13,081 nucleotides of DNA from Paracoccaceae bacterium (GCA_023263735.1 JALQUQ010000037.1:1-13081), one strand, 5' to 3'. Counted from the first letter of the stretch, positions 1-6,913 are shown. The notes: generated from the sequence alone by a model not told the origin. Numbers and translations: made by a program.

Positions 1-942
1 GGCCACGATCGGGCGCACATCCACCCGCCTCGTCTCGATCAGCGAAAGCAACGAGGGATAGCGCCACGATGGCATGCCGCGCGTCCCGAACAGCGACAAT
101 TGCCGCATGTAAATGGCGTTCATGTTCACATCCATCCGCGCCAAATGCCCGGTCGGCAGCCCGACCTGCACATGCCGCCCAAGGGGGCGCAGGCAGGTCA
201 ACGACGCCTCGACCGTGGCGGGAATGCCCAAGGCCTCGACGCTGACATGCGCGCCGCCGCCGGTCAGCTCCATGATGCGCGCCCCGACATCGCCATCGCG
301 CGCATCGATCACCGCCTCCGCCCCGAGGGAAAACGCATGATCAAGCTTTTCGGGCACGACATCGACCGCAATCACCCGCGCCCCAAGGGCACGCCCCAGA
401 ATCAGACAGGACAGCCCGATGCCCCCTGTTCCATGAACGGCCAGCCATTCCCCGGCCTGAAGCGCGGCCCGACCCGTCAACGCATGCCAAGCCGTGGTCA
501 CCCGGCACCCCAATCCGGCGGCAAGTTCGGGCGTCAGGCTGTCGGGCAGGCGCACCAGATTATGCGCGTTGGGAACACTGACATATTCCGCATAGCTGCC
601 CGGTTCGCCAAAACCCGGCACGCGTTGCGACCGACAGGTCGTCGAGTGACCCGAACGGCATTCCGGGCATTCCCCGCAAGACAGGATAAATGGCGCAATG
701 ACGCGGTCCCCCACGGACCATTTCGCCAATGGGCCAACGGCGACCACCTCTCCGCAATATTCGTGGCCCGGAATCGCGCCAAGCTTGACCCGCGCATGTT
801 CGCCCACCCATCCATGCCAGTCTGATCGGCAAATGCCGCAGGCCAAAGTGCGCACCACGACGCCATTCGGCTCACAAACGGGGTCAGCGACGGTTTCCAG
901 TGATAAATCAGCACGATATTCACGAATGATGGCCGCGCGCAT
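1..942 (-). CDS. Zn-dependent alcohol dehydrogenase (MDR family), 3' end cut by window edge
   Basis: Medium-chain dehydrogenase/reductase that probably oxidises an alcohol or reduces an aldehyde with NAD(H) in the cytoplasm; the substrate cannot be read from the sequence. The visible 314 residues cover most of the usual ~345-350, so about 30 C-terminal residues lie outside the window. The N-terminal GroES-like domain carries the catalytic zinc ligands Cys38 (in CGICRSDWH) and His60 (in PGHEYCGE), with Cys146 as likely third ligand. The structural zinc set is Cys89, Cys92, Cys95 and Cys103 (CGECPEC, then C). The Rossmann domain has GTGGIG at 171-176, and Asp194 at the end of strand beta-2 favours NAD over NADP. 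The start at 942 is preceded by GGGGGAG at good spacing. The gene begins 50 bp after the RHH_4 gene on the same strand and may be read with it. Family call is firm; a more exact name is not supportable. Confidence 0.9.
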   Translation of the reverse strand, partial: MRAAIIREYRADLSLETVADPVCEPNGVVVRTLACGICRSDWHGWVGEHARVKLGAIPGHEYCGEVVAVGPLAKWSVGDRVIAPFILSCGECPECRSGHSTTCRSQRVPGFGEPGSYAEYVSVPNAHNLVRLPDSLTPELAAGLGCRVTTAWHALTGRAALQAGEWLAVHGTGGIGLSCLILGRALGARVIAVDVVPEKLDHAFSLGAEAVIDARDGDVGARIMELTGGGAHVSVEALGIPATVEASLTCLRPLGRHVQVGLPTGHLARMDVNMNAIYMRQLSLFGTRGMPSWRYPSLLSLIETRRVDVRPIVA

Positions 943-992
943 GGACATTCTCCCCCAAGGTTGGCCCACTGGATCAGCCGAAACCGCTCGGG

Positions 993-1211
993 TCAAGACC
1001 CGCGATAGTGGCGCAGCACATAAAGCCGGATGGCCGAAGCAAGCCCCTCATCCGACGTCCGGCCATCATCGATTTCGGCGGCCAGTTCGTTCAGTGCCAT
1101 CCCTTTTTCCTGAGCGATTTCGCGGAAGGCCTCCCAGAACTCCGCCTCCAACGAGACGCTGGTTCGGTGGCCATGCAGGCTCAGGGAATGTTTGGTCGGG
1201 CGAAGGGTCAT
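993..1211 (-). CDS. Ribbon-helix-helix (RHH_4) domain protein
   Basis: Small protein of 72 residues matching the alphaproteobacterial RHH_4 pattern. A basic N-terminus leads into the strand RTSVSLEAEFW (residues 16-26), followed by an amphipathic helix (EAFREIAQEKGM), a second helix (LNELAAEIDDG), and a C-terminal helix with SAIRLYVLRHY (59-69). RHH proteins usually bind DNA as dimers through the paired beta-strand, but the targets and role of this subfamily are unknown to me. The ATG at 1211 gives a protein that begins MTLRPTKHSL; an in-frame TTG at 1229 is also possible. Neither has a clear ribosome binding site. It lies downstream of fumC and DUF4169, a neighbourhood seen in other alphaproteobacteria from memory. 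The paired palindromes at 1242-1290 lie just upstream. Confidence 0.8.
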   Translation of the reverse strand: MTLRPTKHSLSLHGHRTSVSLEAEFWEAFREIAQEKGMALNELAAEIDDGRTSDEGLASAIRLYVLRHYRGS

Positions 1212-1241
1212 ATGGGGGTGATAGCGCAAGGGCGGGGCCGG

Positions 1242-1290
1242 GCAAAATCCTTAGCTAAGGATTTTGCAAATCTTTTTGAAAAAGATTTGC
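1242..1290. repeat. Two abutting AT-rich palindromes (copy 1)
   Basis: Left palindrome: arms GCAAAATCCTTAG (1242-1254) and CTAAGGATTTTGC (1255-1267) are perfect reverse complements with no spacer. Right palindrome: arms GCAAATCTTTTT (1266-1277) and AAAAAGATTTGC (1279-1290) around a single G, also perfect. The two share the bases GC at 1266-1267. The element starts 2 nt after the stop codon of the minus-strand gene ending at 1293 and lies upstream of the RHH_4 gene. It could terminate or stabilise the upstream minus-strand transcript, act as a protein site, or be a dispersed REP-like repeat. No separate U-tract follows on the minus strand, so a standard intrinsic terminator is not proven. A second copy of the same architecture is at 12743-12789. 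Confidence 0.85.
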
Positions 1291-1292
1291 GC

Positions 1293-1520
1293 CTATTCCC
1301 ACAGGCGCACGGGGTCTTGGTTGCAAAAGACGATGAATTGGCCCGCGTTTTCCGCCACGCGAAAGCCGCGCCGCCGCACTTCCCTTAAAAATCTGTCCCG
1401 ACCGATCATGCGTTCGACATCGCCGACCTTGCGCCGGACGATGCCACCCTCCGCCACGCTGCGCGCGGAAAAGATCTGGATCACCCAGCGATCCGAGGAA
1501 ATTGGAAAGGACTGTGACAC
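1293..1520 (-). CDS. Conserved hypothetical protein, 75 aa
   Basis: A 75-residue protein starting at GTG (1520), with AGGG about 8 nt upstream. Features visible are SDRWVIQIFSAR (9-20), a basic stretch EGGIVRRKVGDVERMIGR (24-41), REVRRRGFRVAENAGQF (46-62) and the ending IVFCNQDPVRLWE. It is rich in Arg, has one Cys (66), and shows no signal peptide or membrane segment. From memory, similar short Rhodobacterales proteins have been labelled as phosphoribosylanthranilate isomerase, but the protein is far too short for a TIM barrel and lacks that family's features, so such a name should not be carried over. It follows DUF4169 by 81 bp on the same strand and is followed at once by a palindrome pair. 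Function unknown. Confidence 0.72.
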   Translation of the reverse strand: MSQSFPISSDRWVIQIFSARSVAEGGIVRRKVGDVERMIGRDRFLREVRRRGFRVAENAGQFIVFCNQDPVRLWE

Positions 1521-1591
1521 GCCCCTGACCTGACCCTGTTGCCATCCGATTCCGCAAGCTTGGCCAATCAGGGTTAAGGGAGCGTAAACGC

Positions 1592-1614
1592 AGACGGGAG
1601 GTCAGTCCCCGTCT
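1592..1614 (-). other. Hairpin over the DUF4169 stop codon
   Basis: Arms AGACGGG (1592-1598) and CCCGTCT (1608-1614) pair perfectly over a 9-nt loop and enclose the DUF4169 stop codon (1602-1604). On the minus strand it is followed by GCGTTTACGC (1582-1591), itself a short inverted repeat, but not by a U-tract. It may be a weak terminator or an RNA 3'-end structure between DUF4169 and the next gene; it may also be chance in GC-rich DNA. Confidence 0.3.
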
Positions 1615-1793
1615 TTCAGGTCTTGCCGCAGATGGGCGTCTAGGCTGCGGGCCGCTTGTTCGGCCCGCGCCTTTTGCAGGTCGCGTTCGGCTTTGGTCTG
1701 CCCGTGTTTGGCCGCGTTTTCATCGCCCTTGGTGCGGGCCGCCGCGCGGGCGGCCTGCTTTTTGACGGTGCGCAGGTTGATGATCTGGGCCAC
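1602..1793 (-). CDS. DUF4169 family protein
   Basis: Small, highly charged protein of 63 residues. The start (GTG at 1793, read as Met) gives MAQIINLRTVKKQAARAAAR, the typical DUF4169 N-terminus. The centre, ENAAKHGQTKAERDLQKARA (25-44), fits the family and is predicted to be a long Lys/Arg/Ala-rich helix; no catalytic motif is evident. Function is unknown. The gene begins only 6 nt after the fumC stop codon (TAA at 1800-1802), so its translation is probably coupled to fumC. The nearest Shine-Dalgarno-like bases, AAAGG, lie inside the fumC 3' end. The arrangement fumC followed by DUF4169 is, from memory, frequent in alphaproteobacteria. Confidence 0.88.
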   Translation of the reverse strand: MAQIINLRTVKKQAARAAARTKGDENAAKHGQTKAERDLQKARAEQAARSLDAHLRQDLKDGD

Positions 1794-1799
1794 CGGCGC

Positions 1800-3194
1800 T
1801 TAGCCTTTGGGGCCGATCATGTCTTCCGGACGGACGATACGGTCAAAGGTTTCGCCGTCAACAAAGCCCAAGGCGATCGCTTCTTCGCGCAAGGTGGTGC
1901 CGTTCTTATGCGCCGTTTTCGCAACCTTGGTGGCGTTGTCATAGCCGATGGTCGGGGCCAAGGCCGTGACCAGCATCAGCGATTCCTTCATCAGCGTTTC
2001 GATCCGGGCGGTATTCGCCTGCGTGCCCACCACCATGTTGTCGGTGAACGAGCTTGCCGCATTGCCCAGCAACTGCATCGATTGCAGCACGTTATAGGAC
2101 ATCATCGGGTTATAGACGTTCAACTCGAAATGTCCTTGGCTGCCGGCAAAGCCCACCGCCGCATCATTGCCCATGACATGGGCGCAGACCATGGTCAGCG
2201 CTTCGGCCTGGGTCGGGTTGACCTTGCCCGGCATGATCGAGGAGCCCGGCTCGTTTTCCGGCAGGATCAGTTCGCCCAGACCCGAACGCGGGCCCGAACC
2301 CAGGAGCCGCAGGTCATTGGCGATCTTGAAGAGCGCGCCGGCCACGGTTTTCAGCGCGCCCGAGAACATGACCATCGCGTCATGGGCGGCCAAAGCCTCG
2401 AACTTGTTCGGGGCGGTCACAAAGGGCAGGCCGGTGATGTTGGCGATTTCGGCCGCGACCTTTTCGGCAAAACCGACGCGGGTGTTCAAACCGGTGCCGA
2501 CGGCGGTGCCGCCCTGCGCCAGTTCATAGATGTCGGGCAGGCACATCTCGACGCGCTTGATGCCTTGGGCCACCTGATGCGCATAGCCGCCAAATTCCTG
2601 ACCCAAGGTCAGGGGCGTGGCATCCTGCGTGTGGGTGCGGCCGATCTTGATGATATCCTTGAATTCTTCGGATTTGGCCACCAAAGCCGCATGCAGCTTG
2701 CGCAGTCCGGGCAGCAACACGTCGCGCGCATGCATCCCGATGGCGACGTGCATCGCGGTGGGGAACGTGTCGTTTGACGATTGGCCCATGTTGCAATGGT
2801 CATTCGGATGGACCGGCTTTTTCGACCCCATGACACCACCCAACATTTCGATCGCGCGGTTCGAAATGACTTCGTTGGCATTCATGTTCGATTGCGTGCC
2901 GGAACCGGTTTGCCAGACGACCAGCGGGAAGTTGTCGTCGAACTTGCCGTCGATCACTTCGGTCGCGGCGGCTTGAATGGCTTTGGACAGCGTCGCGTCC
3001 AGATCGCCAAAGCCTTCGTTCACGATGGCCGCGGCCTTTTTGATCACGCCAAGGGCGCGAATGATCGGAACCGGCTGACGCTCCCAGCCGATGGGGAAGT
3101 TGATAATCGAGCGCTGCGTTTGCGCGCCCCAATACTTGTCGGAAGGAACCTCAAGCGGGCCAAAGCTGTCGGTTTCGGTACGGGTCGCGGTCAT
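1800..3194 (-). CDS. fumC: Class II fumarate hydratase (fumarase C)
   Basis: Iron-independent fumarase of the citric acid cycle; it converts fumarate and water to L-malate in the cytoplasm as a homotetramer. The 464-residue length is normal for FumC. Key family elements are visible: [13 protein letters not shown] at 97-109, the active-site loop [10 protein letters not shown] with His188, and the signature [11 protein letters not shown] at 317-327 with the catalytic Ser318. Both catalytic positions fall at the same numbers as in E. coli FumC, so no indel disturbs the core. The start at 3194 ([10 protein letters not shown]) has AGGAGG 8 nt upstream; longer in-frame starts up to 3275 lack this and would add an atypical N-terminus. 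DUF4169 follows by 6 nt. The 105-bp upstream gap to the methyltransferase gene holds an inverted repeat (3256-3276), suggesting fumC has its own promoter. Confidence 0.98.
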   Translation of the reverse strand: MTATRTETDSFGPLEVPSDKYWGAQTQRSIINFPIGWERQPVPIIRALGVIKKAAAIVNEGFGDLDATLSKAIQAAATEVIDGKFDDNFPLVVWQTGSGTQSNMNANEVISNRAIEMLGGVMGSKKPVHPNDHCNMGQSSNDTFPTAMHVAIGMHARDVLLPGLRKLHAALVAKSEEFKDIIKIGRTHTQDATPLTLGQEFGGYAHQVAQGIKRVEMCLPDIYELAQGGTAVGTGLNTRVGFAEKVAAEIANITGLPFVTAPNKFEALAAHDAMVMFSGALKTVAGALFKIANDLRLLGSGPRSGLGELILPENEPGSSIMPGKVNPTQAEALTMVCAHVMGNDAAVGFAGSQGHFELNVYNPMMSYNVLQSMQLLGNAASSFTDNMVVGTQANTARIETLMKESLMLVTALAPTIGYDNATKVAKTAHKNGTTLREEAIALGFVDGETFDRIVRPEDMIGPKG

Positions 3195-3255
3195 CGGGCA
3201 AGCCTCCTGAATTTGCAGGGGGTTCATACGCCGATGGGCCGGGTTTTGCAATTGG

Positions 3256-3276
3256 TATGCGGTTGTATACCGCATA
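3256..3276. promoter_or_regulatory. Inverted repeat in fumC leader, possible operator
   Basis: Arms TATGCGGT (3256-3263) and ACCGCATA (3269-3276) are exact reverse complements around TTGTA T (3264-3268), 62-82 nt upstream of the fumC start. The centre contains GTATAC, which resembles the core of sites bound by some GntR-type regulators, but no such regulator lies nearby. A convincing -35/-10 pair could not be fixed. It may be an operator, a leader hairpin, or chance. Confidence 0.35.
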
Positions 3277-3299
3277 TCCTCTGCGACAAATTCGGCGGC

Positions 3300-3857
3300 T
3301 CAGGCCTGTGGGCGGTAATATTCGTAAACGCTGGCCGGAGGAAGGTTCAGCAAAATGCGGGCCGTGCGGCGCACCTCCAGCCCCAGACGCTGCTGAACGT
3401 GGCGGTCAAGCGGCGGGCGCGGGCCATAGGTGAACTGAACAAACACCCCGTCGGGGGCAAGACAATCGAACGAGGCTTGCAAGATGTCATGCTGCAAACC
3501 GGGCGACATCGACAAAAGCGGCAGGCCGGAAACCACCGCCTCCAGCCCCTCCAATCCAAGTGCAAGCATCTCTTGGGCCGGGCGGTGTTCAACGCGGACA
3601 TTGGGGAAATCCACCCGCAATTTGCGGCAAAACACGGCGTTCAATTCGAATAGGGTCAGGTTCTGGTGGGGAAGGCCGCGCGCCAACAGGGCCCGGGTGA
3701 TCCGCCCGGTTCCGGGGCCCAGTTCCGCGACCCGACCAGATTGGGGGCCAAACCGGTTGGCCATGGCCCGGGCCAGCCGGGCCGATGATGGCGCAATGGC
3801 CGAAACCTGACCGGGCTGTCGAACCATCTGGCCCAGAAACAGCGCAAGATCATTCAT
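3300..3857 (-). CDS. Phospholipid N-methyltransferase-like SAM-dependent methyltransferase (COG3963 type)
   Basis: Class I S-adenosylmethionine-dependent methyltransferase of 185 residues, close in length and pattern to the short PmtA enzymes of Rhodobacter type that methylate phosphatidylethanolamine towards phosphatidylcholine. The N-terminus FLGQMVRQPGQVSAIAPSS (7-25) is typical of that group. Motif I is VAELGPGTG (43-51), the ribose-binding acidic residue is Glu71 in LFELN, and VVSGLPLLSM (108-117) is the motif IV region. It has no signal peptide; members act at the inner face of the membrane. The ATG at 3857 follows GGGAGG at good spacing. It sits 72 bp after the sspB-like gene and 105 bp before fumC, on the same strand. 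Phosphatidylcholine synthesis is likely but a different methyl acceptor cannot be excluded. Confidence 0.82.
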   Translation of the reverse strand: MNDLALFLGQMVRQPGQVSAIAPSSARLARAMANRFGPQSGRVAELGPGTGRITRALLARGLPHQNLTLFELNAVFCRKLRVDFPNVRVEHRPAQEMLALGLEGLEAVVSGLPLLSMSPGLQHDILQASFDCLAPDGVFVQFTYGPRPPLDRHVQQRLGLEVRRTARILLNLPPASVYEYYRPQA

Positions 3858-3929
3858 ACTGGCCCCCTCCCGTGAATCCTTACCCTTCGAAAAGCAGGCA
3901 CGCGATTATTCTGGAAGCCGGTCGAACCC

Positions 3930-4388
3930 CTATTTCCGCCACTTGTCCAAGCTGACAACTTCGGCGTCGCGTTGGGGGGCCGGTTCCTTGACGTCTTCTT
4001 CGTCGTCTTCCGCTTCATCCTCGTCGTCGTCAGCGGTCTGGCTTTCAAACCGAAGTCCGAATTCAACCGACGGGTCCACAAAAGTGCGGATCGCATCAAA
4101 GGGCACATACATCGGCTCGGGCTGATTGCCGAAATTCAAGGTGATCGCGAACCCATCGGGATCGACCACCAGATTTTCATACCAATGCTGGATCACGATC
4201 GTCATTTCCGTCGGATACCGCGACTTGAGCCAATCGGCCATTTTCATGTCGGGATGGGTCGAATCAAACGTGATAAAGAAATGGTGCGCGCCGGGAAGCC
4301 CGTTCTTGGCGATATCTTCCAGAACAGTCTGAATCAGACTGCGCATCGCCCGGTGCATCAGATTGCCATAGTCGATCACGCGCGCCAT
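3930..4388 (-). CDS. sspB: SspB-alpha type ClpXP adaptor protein
   Basis: A 152-residue protein of the alphaproteobacterial SspB family (COG3814), which tethers ssrA-tagged and other substrates to ClpX for degradation by ClpP. The body (residues 1-116) contains IDYGNLMHRAMRSLIQ, the strand HHFFITFDSTHP (35-46), and DGFAITLNFGNQPEPMYVPF (78-97), where the fold binds peptide tags. Residues 117-140 are a flexible, very acidic linker. The extreme C-terminus EVVSLDKWRK (143-152) fits a ClpX-docking tail. The ATG at 4388 (MARVIDYGNL) is preceded by GAGGAAG at good spacing; an upstream in-frame start at 4421 would add 11 residues with no family support. The methyltransferase gene follows after 72 bp. 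Family identity is firm, while activity is inferred from homologues. Confidence 0.9.
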   Translation of the reverse strand: MARVIDYGNLMHRAMRSLIQTVLEDIAKNGLPGAHHFFITFDSTHPDMKMADWLKSRYPTEMTIVIQHWYENLVVDPDGFAITLNFGNQPEPMYVPFDAIRTFVDPSVEFGLRFESQTADDDEDEAEDDEEDVKEPAPQRDAEVVSLDKWRK

Positions 4389-4416
4389 TCGATCTTCCTC
4401 TTCACTGCTTAGGGGC

Positions 4417-4422
4417 AGCATA
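4417..4422 (-). promoter_or_regulatory. Possible -10 box upstream of sspB
   Basis: On the minus strand TATGCT lies 29-34 nt before the sspB start, with TTCCCT 16 nt further upstream as a poor -35. It would give a short leader holding the GAGGAAG ribosome binding site. Support is sequence resemblance only. Confidence 0.22.
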
Positions 4423-4682
4423 GGCGAATTGCCCTCGAAGGGAAGAGGGTGGGTGGGGCGAATGTCTGCTTTGCCGATTGCCCAACCGATCGTGAACAGA
4501 GGCTCTTGTCATTCCGAGCGTAAAATCGGGGGTTGTGAGGCAAAATACCGATGTTCCCGCATATTTTGCCGCTCCGGACACGGCCCCCCCTGCGATGAAA
4601 AAACGCGCAGCACAGGGGCATCGCCAACGGCATCGCGTGCCAGAATCACGGCAAGGCACCGCGGCCGGTGGTGAAAAGAAGT

Positions 4683-4709
4683 ACCCGCCGGGTTGGGGGC
4701 CCGGCGGGT
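4683..4709 (-). terminator. Probable intrinsic terminator of the mtnP-DUF2927-apt operon
   Basis: Arms ACCCGCCGGG (4683-4692) and CCCGGCGGGT (4700-4709) are perfect 10-bp reverse complements over a 7-nt loop. On the minus strand the stem is followed by TACTTCTTTTC, a fair U-rich tract. It lies about 95 nt after the apt stop codon. On the plus strand TTTT follows only after 7 further bases, so minus-strand use is favoured. Confidence 0.7.
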
Positions 4710-4803
4710 GGGGTCGGTTTTGACGTGTGTAGCAAGCAGCACGTCATCCACAAGCAGCACAGATGTTGATAAGGCTGATTCCCTACTGAATGGTAAACGC
4801 GGA

Positions 4804-5346
4804 TCAGAGCCCTTCGAATTCGCACAGGCTATGGATCGCCATCCCCATCGCCTCCAGCTTTTTGCGCCCCCCAAGTTCGGGCAGATCGACGACAAAGGCA
4901 CATCCCACCACCTGTGCGCCCAACCGTTCGATCAGCTTGATGCCGGCTTCGGCCGTGCCGCCCGTTGCCAGCAGATCGTCAACCAGCAAGACCCGTTCCC
5001 CCGGCAAAAGGGCGTCATCATGCACTTCGACCACCGCCTCGCCATATTCCAGCTTATAGGCCTGACTGATGGTCTGGCCGGGCAGCTTGCCCTTTTTCCG
5101 GATCGGCACGAACCCCGTGGAAAGTTGATGGGCCACCGCGCCGCCAAGGATGAAGCCCCGCGCCTCAAGCCCGGCAACCTTGTCGATGCGCAGCCCGGCA
5201 TAGGGGGCCAGCAACTGGTCGATGGCCATGCGAAACCCGCGCGGATCGGCAAAGAGGGTGGTCACATCGCGGAACAGAATCCCCTCATGCGGAAAATCGA
5301 CGATGGTGCGGATATAGTCGCGAACAGACTTTTGCTGGAGGGACAT
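4804..5346 (-). CDS. apt: Adenine phosphoribosyltransferase
   Basis: Purine salvage enzyme that joins adenine to PRPP, giving AMP and pyrophosphate in the cytoplasm. The 180-residue protein has the usual Apt layout: [20 protein letters not shown] (8-27), the GLEARGF element (59-65), IRKKGKLPG (82-90) in the flexible catalytic loop region, and the PRPP-binding motif [14 protein letters not shown] at 119-132 with Asp123 and Asp124. The ATG at 5346 shares its A with the TGA stop of the DUF2927 gene (TGATG), so translation is probably coupled; AAGGA lies about 10 nt upstream. It is the last gene of the mtnP-DUF2927-apt unit and uses the adenine that MtnP releases. A terminator follows at 4683-4709. 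Confidence 0.98.
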   Translation of the reverse strand: MSLQQKSVRDYIRTIVDFPHEGILFRDVTTLFADPRGFRMAIDQLLAPYAGLRIDKVAGLEARGFILGGAVAHQLSTGFVPIRKKGKLPGQTISQAYKLEYGEAVVEVHDDALLPGERVLLVDDLLATGGTAEAGIKLIERLGAQVVGCAFVVDLPELGGRKKLEAMGMAIHSLCEFEGL

Positions 5347-6047
5347 CAGGGCGTTTTCCTTGGATAGTGGCGCAACAGGGCGGCCTTGTCCTGCCCTTCG
5401 CTGTGCACGGTGTCATTGCTGTCTTGGGACAAGATCGACCGGTCGATGTAATACGGGTTTTCGATGTCATAGGGGAACCCGAGGCTTTGGAATATTTCTT
5501 CCAGCACCACCGAGGGCATGTCCAGTTCGGTCAGATCCTTGGTGAACAGGATGCCCGCCTGATAAAGGCTGTTCCCCCCATCCCATGAGATTTCGTTCAA
5601 CCCAACGCCGACGGTCTGGTTGTCTGCGAAATGCGGAAGGCCCTTGGTTTTTTCCCCTTCGACCAGATCGGGCAGGCTGATCAGCACATCGGCGCCCACC
5701 CCCAGATGATCGGCGCGCTGCAAGGTGATGCCGGGCTTGTGCCGGTTGATCTCGGCCAAGGCGATGTCGATCTGGGCGCTGATCTTGCGCGCCAGATCGG
5801 GCGGAAAGGCAGGGGCGTGGGGCAGCAGGGCATAGGTCACGGCACTGTATTTCCACCGCACGAACGCGGTCGTGCATTCCTTGCCGGGCTGTGCCCCACA
5901 GGCAATCGAACGATAAAAGTTTTCGTCGCTCATTTCGCCTTGCGAAGCGACGCCATCCTGAATTTCCTGTGCTGTGGCGAAAGGGGGGCAGGCAACCGTT
6001 GCCAACCCCAAGGCAGCCATCAGACCCAAGAAGCCGTCCTTGATCAT
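5346..6047 (-). CDS. DUF2927 family secreted protein
   Basis: Protein of 233 residues with an N-terminal Sec signal: positive/charged start MIKDG, hydrophobic core [14 protein letters not shown], and a likely signal peptidase I site after ATA at residue 26. Cys20 lies in TVAC, which is not a good lipobox because Thr takes the -3 position. The mature part shows Cys50 and Cys58, possibly a disulfide, then the family region [13 protein letters not shown] at 183-195. DUF2927 proteins have no firmly known function that I can state; that Glu-rich segment resembles zinc-protease-like folds only loosely, with no HExxH. The start at 6047 overlaps the mtnP stop in ATGA, and the stop overlaps the apt start in TGATG. 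It is thus translated as the middle gene of an adenine-salvage operon, an odd place for an exported protein. Confidence 0.85.
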   Translation of the reverse strand: MIKDGFLGLMAALGLATVACPPFATAQEIQDGVASQGEMSDENFYRSIACGAQPGKECTTAFVRWKYSAVTYALLPHAPAFPPDLARKISAQIDIALAEINRHKPGITLQRADHLGVGADVLISLPDLVEGEKTKGLPHFADNQTVGVGLNEISWDGGNSLYQAGILFTKDLTELDMPSVVLEEIFQSLGFPYDIENPYYIDRSILSQDSNDTVHSEGQDKAALLRHYPRKTP

Positions 6048-6913
6048 ATCAGAACCCGGCCCGCGATCGAGGCCAGCTTGGCGACCATCTCGGGCTCTCG
6101 GGCCGCAGGAGAGGTCATGATCGCCTGATCCAAGGCCCGGTCGCAGCCGCAAGGGCAGGGCGGGCGGTCAGCGGTCAACAATGACGGCAGTTGCGCGATC
6201 AGCGCCCGGGCCTGCGCCACGTTTTCGCCCATCGTCTTGATCACCTGCGCCACATCCACCGCGCCGTGATCGGGGTGCCAACAATCAAAATCGGTGACCA
6301 TGGCGATGCAGGCATAGCACATCTCGGCCTCGCGGGCCAATTTCGCCTCGGGCATCCCGGTCATGCCGATCAAATCCGCGCCCCATTGCCGATAGAGACG
6401 ACTTTCCGCCAGTGTCGAAAACTGCGGCCCCTCCATCGCGATATAGGTCGCCGAGGGGTGCAGCTTTTGCCCCACGGCACGCGCGGCCGCCGAAATCTGG
6501 TCGCCCAATGTGGCGCAAGTGGGATGTGCAAAGCCCACATGCGCAACGCATCCTGTTCCAAAGAACGATTTTTCCCGGGCAAAGGTGCGGTCGATATATT
6601 GGTCGACCCGCACGAAATCGCCGGGGACATAGTCTTCGCGCAGCGATCCAACGGCCGAAACGGCAATCACATCGGTGCAGCCCAATTGCTTGAGCGCGGC
6701 GATATTGGCGCGATAGTTCACCGTGCTGGGGGAATGGACATGCCCGCGCCCGTGCCGGGGCAAAAAGGCCATCGCAACCCCGTCCAGCCGCCCCACCAGC
6801 ACCTCATCCGAGGGCTTGCCCCATTCGGTCTTGACCTTGACCCAACTGGCACCCTCAAGCCCGTCGATCTGGTAAAGGCCGGACCCACCGATAATGCCAA
6901 TCATTCTGTCCAC
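6044..6913 (-). CDS. mtnP: S-methyl-5'-thioadenosine phosphorylase
   Basis: Cleaves methylthioadenosine, a by-product of polyamine and homoserine-lactone synthesis, with phosphate to adenine and methylthioribose-1-phosphate. The protein has the PNP/MTAP family-2 layout in 289 residues: phosphate-binding IGIIGGSGLY (5-14), PRHGRGHVHSPSTVNYRANI (52-71), SAVGSLREDYVPGDFV (86-101), the signature AMEGPQFSTLAESRLYRQWG (159-178) and GMTGMPEAKLAREAE (183-197). Asp208 and Asp210 in VTDFDCW match the adenine-binding pair of MTAPs, which favours MTA over guanosine or inosine. The start is GTG at 6913 or ATG at 6904; neither has a strong ribosome binding site, and the longer form better fits homologues with a few residues before IGIIGG. 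Its stop overlaps the DUF2927 start by 4 nt. First gene of the operon; promoter expected in 6914-6985. Confidence 0.96.
   Translation of the reverse strand: MDRMIGIIGGSGLYQIDGLEGASWVKVKTEWGKPSDEVLVGRLDGVAMAFLPRHGRGHVHSPSTVNYRANIAALKQLGCTDVIAVSAVGSLREDYVPGDFVRVDQYIDRTFAREKSFFGTGCVAHVGFAHPTCATLGDQISAAARAVGQKLHPSATYIAMEGPQFSTLAESRLYRQWGADLIGMTGMPEAKLAREAEMCYACIAMVTDFDCWHPDHGAVDVAQVIKTMGENVAQARALIAQLPSLLTADRPPCPCGCDRALDQAIMTSPAAREPEMVAKLASIAGRVLI

Larger units (their letters stand above)
4389..4803. other. 415-bp stretch with no convincing gene
   Basis: Between the sspB start and the apt stop I see no open frame with a ribosome binding site or family resemblance, and no tRNA. It holds several structures. 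GGCAAAATA (4539-4547) and TATTTTGCC (4562-4570) form a 9-bp inverted repeat over 14 nt. GGCATCGC occurs twice, at 4617 and 4629. The apt-side terminator is at 4683-4709. TGACGTG (4721-4727) pairs with CACGTCA (4740-4746), and CAAGCAGCAC is repeated at 4733 and 4751. The sspB promoter should lie near its left end. A small RNA is possible but cannot be called by eye. Confidence 0.6.

Noticed and set aside
100..825. Plus-strand open frame of 241 codons opposite the alcohol dehydrogenase
   Set aside because: The minus strand encodes all zinc-binding and Rossmann motifs of an alcohol dehydrogenase; the plus frame has no recognisable domain.
1656..2777. Long plus-strand open frame of 373 codons
   Set aside because: It lies opposite fumC and DUF4169 in GC-rich DNA, has a low-complexity His/Gly/Arg-rich product, and matches no family; it is a shadow of fumC.
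3895..3930. GGTTCGACC-like bases on the minus strand suggesting a tRNA T-arm
   Set aside because: The flanking bases do not form the T-stem, and no acceptor or anticodon arm can be drawn.
4733..4760. Direct repeat CAAGCAGCAC at 18-nt period as a CRISPR or regulator array
   Set aside because: Only two 10-bp copies exist with no further units; too little for an array and within chance for GC-rich DNA.
4409..4901. Several overlapping short open frames on both strands in the sspB-apt gap
   Set aside because: None has a ribosome binding site with a sensible start or any family resemblance, and they cross the terminator or the apt gene.
5346..6047. DUF2927 product as a lipoprotein through Cys20
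   Set aside because: The residues before Cys20 are Thr-Val-Ala, a poor lipobox, while a standard signal peptidase I site lies after residue 26.
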